From NCBI GenBank assembly GCA_027083895.1, contig JALWMN010000201.1, positions 1-10,180 of the forward strand: a DNA stretch of 10,180 bases, in the 5' to 3' direction. The notes under the pieces are model-generated. The model searched no databases. It was not told where the DNA came from and saw only the letters and a list, made by a program, of their open reading frames with translations. Shown piece by piece: positions 6,885-10,180 of the stretch (position 1 is the first letter of the stretch; the number at the start of each line of letters is the position of its first letter). The DNA is from Campylobacteraceae bacterium. Lineage in GTDB: Bacteria; Campylobacterota; Campylobacteria; Campylobacterales; Sulfurovaceae. The translations under genes and the position numbers were made by a program.

Positions 6885-7709
6885 ATGAAGTTTTCTAATA
6901 TTAAATATTTAATACTTAGAAGAGTTGTACAACTTGGTCTATTGTTTTTATATTTTACAGGTAATGTATGGGGGTGGAAAATCTTACAAGGTGATCTATC
7001 GACCTCTTTGCTCTTTAACAAAGTACCTTTAAGTGACCCATTTGCTCTTTTACAAATTTTTGCTACTGGTGCAATAGTTGGTACAAATGTTTTAATTGGT
7101 GCTTTAATAATTGTTCTTTTTTATGGGATTATTGGAGGTAGAGCTTTTTGCAGTTGGGTTTGTCCTGTTAATTTAGTTACTGATGCAGCTGCATGGCTTA
7201 GAAGAAAGTTGTTAATTGATAAGATAGAGCGAAAAGTATGGATAAGTAGAAATATTCGCTACTATATGATAATAATTGCTCTAATTGTTTCTGCAATTAG
7301 TGGTTTAGCTGCATTTGAAGTTATAAGTCCAATTACTATTCTAAATAGAAATATAATTTTTGGAATAGGAAGTGGCTTAGGTTTTATTGTTGCTATTTTT
7401 CTTTTTGATCTTTTTGTAGTAAAAAATGGTTGGTGTGGACATATCTGTCCATTAGGTGGTGTACACTCAATTATTGGAAAATACTCTCTTTTTAGAGTTA
7501 AACATACAAGCGAGAATTGTACGCTTTGTATGAAGTGTAGAGTTGTATGCCCAGAGAGTCAAGTCTTGCATATGATTGGCAAAAAGAGTATAACAGTAAA
7601 TGATATAGAGTGTACAAATTGTGGTAGATGTATTGATATTTGTGACGATGATGCTCTAGGGTTTACTGTTGGCAAATATATAAAAGAGAATAATAAGGAG
7701 TCAAAATGA
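6885..7709 (+). CDS. napH: Membrane ferredoxin-type protein NapH (quinol dehydrogenase)
   Basis: Polytopic inner-membrane partner of NapG, thought to oxidise menaquinol. The 274 residues contain four likely membrane helices (about 10-30, 60-85, 125-148 and 158-180). Two C-x3-C-P motifs follow helices two and four: CSWVCP (Cys89, Cys93) and CGHICP (Cys184, Cys188). These are conserved in NapH and probably bind a cofactor or contact the quinol site. The C-terminal domain carries two 4Fe-4S sites (Cys212/215/218/222 and Cys243/246/249/253), expected on the cytoplasmic side. The start lies one base after the napG stop, with a ribosome site (AGGAT) inside the napG end. Its stop overlaps the napB start as ATGA, so expression is tightly coupled. 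Confidence 0.95.
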   Translation: MKFSNIKYLILRRVVQLGLLFLYFTGNVWGWKILQGDLSTSLLFNKVPLSDPFALLQIFATGAIVGTNVLIGALIIVLFYGIIGGRAFCSWVCPVNLVTDAAAWLRRKLLIDKIERKVWISRNIRYYMIIIALIVSAISGLAAFEVISPITILNRNIIFGIGSGLGFIVAIFLFDLFVVKNGWCGHICPLGGVHSIIGKYSLFRVKHTSENCTLCMKCRVVCPESQVLHMIGKKSITVNDIECTNCGRCIDICDDDALGFTVGKYIKENNKESK

Positions 7710-8305
7710 TAAAACAAACTATTTTATCGTTAGCTGTAATTGGGTTGCTATCTATTGGTGCCTCTGCGGCTGATAAGGTATTTACACCAGAAGAGTTAAG
7801 TTTAAGAAAAACTGATATTAATGATGAGAGTAAGGCAAAACCTGTTGATGCTAAGTTTGATGCTGCAGCTCCAGGACAATCTAAAAGATTTGAGAGGTCA
7901 TATGAGAATGCACCTCCATTAATTCCACATAGTGTAGAAGGGTTGTTACCTATTACAAGAAAAAATAATCAATGTTTAGGTTGCCATATGCCTGAAGCTG
8001 CAAAAGGTGTAGGTGCAACTCCACTACCAGCTTCGCACTTTACTGATTTTAGGCCAAAGACTGAGTTAAAAGATGGTAAAATTGTAAAAGATGGAAAGGT
8101 AGTAACAAATACTTCTGATGTTACAATTGCAAAATTTAAAAAACTTAAAAAGTTAAATCCTGCAAGATTTAACTGTTCTCAGTGCCATGTGCCACAAGCA
8201 AATGTTAAACCGCTTGTAGAGAATACATTTAAACCAGAGTTTAGTGATGAGAAATTAAAAAGTAAGTCAAATTTACTTGATGTTATTAACCAAGGTGTAA
8301 AGTAA
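7706..8305 (+). CDS. napB: Dihaem c-type cytochrome NapB
   Basis: Small periplasmic electron carrier that hands electrons to NapA. It has a Sec signal peptide (hydrophobic residues 5-19, cleavage after ASA at about residue 21). Its two haem motifs are CLGCH (Cys90/Cys93/His94) and CSQCH (Cys157/Cys160/His161). The likely distal haem ligands are His75 in PPLIPHS and His111 in PASHF, both in the positions seen in NapB. At 199 residues it is longer than most NapB (about 150-175). Part of the extra length is a lysine-rich insert between the haem motifs, with the doubled hexapeptide KDGKIV-KDGKVV (residues 122-133). Translation is coupled to napH through ATGA, with an AAGGAG site (7695-7700) five bases upstream. 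Confidence 0.95.
   Translation: MIKQTILSLAVIGLLSIGASAADKVFTPEELSLRKTDINDESKAKPVDAKFDAAAPGQSKRFERSYENAPPLIPHSVEGLLPITRKNNQCLGCHMPEAAKGVGATPLPASHFTDFRPKTELKDGKIVKDGKVVTNTSDVTIAKFKKLKKLNPARFNCSQCHVPQANVKPLVENTFKPEFSDEKLKSKSNLLDVINQGVK
8069..8104 (+). repeat. 18-bp imperfect tandem repeat inside napB
   Basis: Two adjacent 18-base units (8069-8086 and 8087-8104) agree at 14 of 18 positions and encode KDGKIV then KDGKVV. They lie between the second distal histidine and the second haem motif of NapB, in a surface-loop region. The copies keep the reading frame, which suggests an old in-frame duplication that is tolerated or useful. Confidence 0.6.
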
Positions 8306-8306
8306 G

Positions 8307-8807
8307 GTGAGTAGTAGAAGGGACTTTTTTAAAAAGCTCGTAGAACCTGTATCAAGCGTAAAGGAGGAGCCTACTCCTACCTTTTTACGCCCACCTTATG
8401 TAGTTGATAATAGTCTTTTTGATAAAGAGTGCATAGAGTGTGAAACAAAAGATTGTGCTAGTGCTTGTTATGAAAATATTATTGTTATTGAAGCAGGTGG
8501 TACACCAATAATAAATTTTAGTAAAAGTGGGTGCACTTTTTGTCAAGATTGTGCTAATGCATGCAAAAGAGATGTTTTAAAAATTACTGAAGATAACGAA
8601 AAGATAAATGCAACTTTTTTAATAGATAAAGATAGATGTATGGCTCATAATGGAAGTATCTGTTTCTCTTGTAAAGAGCCTTGTTTAGATAATGCTATAC
8701 TTTTTAAAGGAATGTTTGAACCAATTATAGATTTAGAAAAGTGCACTAGTTGTGGTTTCTGTTTAAGCAGATGTCCAACTAATGCAATTGAATATATTAT
8801 TCATTAA
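8307..8807 (+). CDS. napF: Ferredoxin-type accessory protein NapF
   Basis: Cytoplasmic iron-sulfur protein of the nap cluster, thought to help NapA maturation or Fe-S assembly before export. The 166 residues carry four 4Fe-4S sites: Cys42/45/50/54, Cys76/79/82/86, Cys111/119/122/126 and Cys146/149/152/156. The start is a GTG one base after the napB stop; no in-frame ATG stands nearby, and the N-terminus SSRRDFFKKLVEP matches other NapF proteins. The only ribosome-site candidate is AAGG at 8292-8295, rather far off, so translation probably depends on coupling to napB and may be weaker. The RRDFF sequence resembles a Tat motif, but no hydrophobic segment follows, so export is unlikely. Campylobacter jejuni lacks this gene while Wolinella has it. 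Confidence 0.88.
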   Translation: MSSRRDFFKKLVEPVSSVKEEPTPTFLRPPYVVDNSLFDKECIECETKDCASACYENIIVIEAGGTPIINFSKSGCTFCQDCANACKRDVLKITEDNEKINATFLIDKDRCMAHNGSICFSCKEPCLDNAILFKGMFEPIIDLEKCTSCGFCLSRCPTNAIEYIIH

Positions 8808-8815
8808 TTTTGCCA

Positions 8816-8827
8816 TATAATTATAAT
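8816..8827 (+). promoter_or_regulatory. Tandem TATAAT, possible internal nap promoter
   Basis: Two perfect TATAAT hexamers abut (8816-8821 and 8822-8827) in the 42-bp gap between napF and the unknown gene, the longest gap in the operon. Start sites would fall near 8828-8834, about 20 nt before the next ATG. No good -35 is present, which is usual in Campylobacterota. It would allow the unknown gene, napL and the following gene to be expressed independently of the FNR-type promoter. Confidence 0.45.
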
Positions 8828-8849
8828 TTTAAAAGTTTAGGAGTGAAAA

Positions 8850-9212
8850 ATGAAAATAAATATAGAAAAAGAGTATCCAAATATTGCTAAAGTTATAGAA
8901 GAGAAAGATTTAGATGAGTTACGATATTTTGTAGTTGTTGATGAAAACTATGCTGATATAGATGATGAAGAGTTAGATGTGTATGATCCAGAAGATTATA
9001 ACTACTTAGTATATGTTACAGAGCGTTTAAGTAGCGTTTTAAAAGAGGAGGGATTAAAAGAGTTAATTGGTAGACTCTATGAGCTTAAAGAGTTTGAGAG
9101 CTTCTTAGATTCAGAAATAGATCTTTATGGAGTAAAAAGTCAGTTAGATGGTGATAAGATAGCTAAAACAGTGTTAGCTATTATAGATGAGATTTTAGGA
9201 AAAAGACAATGA
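8850..9212 (+). CDS. Unknown 120-aa acidic protein between napF and napL
   Basis: No family is recognised. The protein is strongly acidic, with clusters such as DENYADIDDEELDVYDPEDY (about residues 31-50). It contains no cysteine, no signal peptide and no membrane segment, so it is a soluble cytoplasmic protein, probably mostly helical in its second half (ERLSSVLKEEGLKELIGRLYELKEF). It is a real gene: AGGAG (8839-8843) stands six bases before the ATG, and its stop overlaps the napL start as ATGA, so the two are co-translated. Its place in the operon suggests a role in nitrate reductase assembly, perhaps as a chaperone or as a binder of NapA, NapL or the presumed NapD. That is inference from position only. 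The well-known napAGHBFLD layout has napL directly after napF, so this gene is an addition. Confidence 0.85.
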   Translation: MKINIEKEYPNIAKVIEEKDLDELRYFVVVDENYADIDDEELDVYDPEDYNYLVYVTERLSSVLKEEGLKELIGRLYELKEFESFLDSEIDLYGVKSQLDGDKIAKTVLAIIDEILGKRQ

Positions 9213-10165
9213 AAAAAGTTATTTTGCTACTATCTATTAGTTTTACAATTATATTTGCTAGAGTTTTGGAGCCATCTTTAGTTATTGATGCAAATGAGAG
9301 TGTTAAAGATATGATATTAGGTTCAAACTCAACAATAATAATGGGTACTGATGGTGGAAAACTAAAAGTTTTTGACTATGAAAAAAAAGAGTTTACAAAA
9401 GTTATACAACTTCCTAAAATTAAGGATTTTATGGGTGATATAATCGATACTAGAGTATCTAGTGTAGACTATTATCATGGTAAAATTTTAATGCTTAGTG
9501 ATAGTGGTGTTGGTGGTTATAGTGATGTAAGAGTTCATGAAAACAATAAAACAGTTGATATTTTTACAGAAAATGATAAGCTTCCATTAGTAGAAGCTAA
9601 ATTTATCGATGATAACAACATCTTAGTAGCTTTTTTAAGCAATGTAGTAGCTCTCTATAATTTAAAAAGTAAAAAGTTTCTCTATAAGCAGCAATTAAAT
9701 CAATCAAAATTTTCTGATCTTGCTATAAACCCTCAAAGAGATTTAGCGGCACTCTCCAGTGAGAGTGGCGAAGTTGTTGTAATTGAACCAAAAAGTGGCA
9801 AAATAGTTAAAAGATTAAATGGAGTTAATTTAGATAATGTCTATAAAGTTGATATAAAAAAAGATATTGTTGTAACTGCTGGACAAGATAGAAGAGCAGG
9901 GTGGTATAATATTAAAAGTGGTAAAAAAGATTATATTCAAGCATCATTTTTAGTTTATGCTGCGGCATTAAATCCTGAAGCAACTCATGCAGCTTTTGCC
10001 TTAGATGAAAACAATAATATCACAATTATAGATTTAAATACAAAGTCAAAAAGATATATTCTAAAAGGGCAAAAAAGTACACTAAATACAATTATTTTTA
10101 AAGATAATAATACAGTTTTTGCTGCAAGTGATGATAATTTTGTTAATATGTGGAAATTAAAATAA
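9209..10165 (+). CDS. napL: NapL, exported WD40-like beta-propeller accessory protein
   Basis: Campylobacterota-specific nap protein whose exact role is unsettled; it is thought to support full nitrate reductase activity. The 318 residues begin with a Sec-type signal peptide (MKKVILLLSISFTIIFA, cleavage near residue 17), so it acts in the periplasm. The rest consists of repeated beta-strand units with WD40-like endings, for example TAGQDRRAGWYNIKSG, ENNNITIIDLNTKS and AASDDNFVNMWKLK at the C-terminus. This fits a seven-bladed propeller used as a protein-binding platform. No cysteine or haem motif is present, so it is not an electron carrier. The start overlaps the stop of the 120-aa gene (ATGA), with AGGA at 9197-9200. 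The call rests on fold and position, since NapL sequences diverge widely. Confidence 0.85.
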   Translation: MKKVILLLSISFTIIFARVLEPSLVIDANESVKDMILGSNSTIIMGTDGGKLKVFDYEKKEFTKVIQLPKIKDFMGDIIDTRVSSVDYYHGKILMLSDSGVGGYSDVRVHENNKTVDIFTENDKLPLVEAKFIDDNNILVAFLSNVVALYNLKSKKFLYKQQLNQSKFSDLAINPQRDLAALSSESGEVVVIEPKSGKIVKRLNGVNLDNVYKVDIKKDIVVTAGQDRRAGWYNIKSGKKDYIQASFLVYAAALNPEATHAAFALDENNNITIIDLNTKSKRYILKGQKSTLNTIIFKDNNTVFAASDDNFVNMWKLK

Positions 10166-10174
10166 GGAGAAGAG

Positions 10175-10180
10175 ATGAAT
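10175..10180 (+). CDS. Start of next nap gene, probably napD (cut by window edge)
   Basis: Nine bases after the napL stop there is an ATG followed by AAT (Met-Asn), preceded by AAGGAG (10164-10169) with five-base spacing. Only two codons are inside the window. In Campylobacterota napL is normally followed by napD, the cytoplasmic chaperone that binds the NapA Tat signal, so napD is the expected product. The identity rests on gene order alone. Confidence 0.55.

Noticed and set aside
8307..8340. NapF as a Tat-exported protein
   Set aside because: The twin-arginine-like RRDFF is followed by charged residues and proline, without a hydrophobic signal core.
1..10180. tRNA/rRNA genes, insertion sequences, CRISPR arrays, napC
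   Set aside because: No cloverleaf or rRNA-like sequence, transposase, regularly spaced repeats, or tetrahaem NapC-type frame (four CxxCH) was seen.

Overview
The window is AT-rich DNA from a member of the Campylobacterota (Epsilonproteobacteria). The main evidence is the periplasmic nitrate reductase cluster in the order napA-G-H-B-F-(small unknown)-L-(start of the next gene, probably napD). This Campylobacterota arrangement has no napC and uses NapG/NapH for quinol oxidation. The beta-carbonic anhydrase, A+T-rich codons and strong AGGAGG ribosome sites fit a free-living, possibly sulfur-oxidising relative of Sulfurimonas or Sulfurovum, but the genus is a guess.

Layout: (1) 1-776, the 3' end of a class A penicillin-binding protein cut by the left edge. 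It converges with (2) a beta-carbonic anhydrase gene on the minus strand (773-1411). Their stop codons share the bases TTAA and a hairpin spans the junction. (3) 1412-1764, a 353-bp intergenic stretch. It holds operator-like repeats near the carbonic anhydrase start, a 17-codon reading frame with a good ribosome site that is wholly enclosed in a ~23-bp RNA hairpin, a second small hairpin with a T-rich tail, and a short coding-like stretch on the minus strand. (4) 1765-3075, a MATE-family multidrug/cation antiporter. (5) 3076-3203, the nap promoter region with a perfect TTGAT-N4-ATCAA FNR/CRP-family box. (6) 3204-10180, the nap operon, tightly packed apart from a 42-bp gap before the 120-aa unknown gene, which carries two abutting TATAAT hexamers.

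How the genes work together: NapH (membrane) and NapG (periplasmic, Tat-exported, four 4Fe-4S clusters) should take electrons from menaquinol and pass them to the dihaem cytochrome NapB. NapB feeds NapA, the Mo-bisMGD/4Fe-4S catalytic subunit that reduces nitrate to nitrite. NapF (cytoplasmic four-cluster ferredoxin), NapL (exported beta-propeller) and the presumed NapD are accessory or maturation factors. The 120-aa acidic protein between napF and napL is unrecognised and is a candidate new nap accessory protein.

The two items most worth a second look are the hairpin-enclosed mini-ORF at 1492-1566 and the unknown gene at 8850-9212. No tRNA, rRNA, insertion sequence or CRISPR array was seen.
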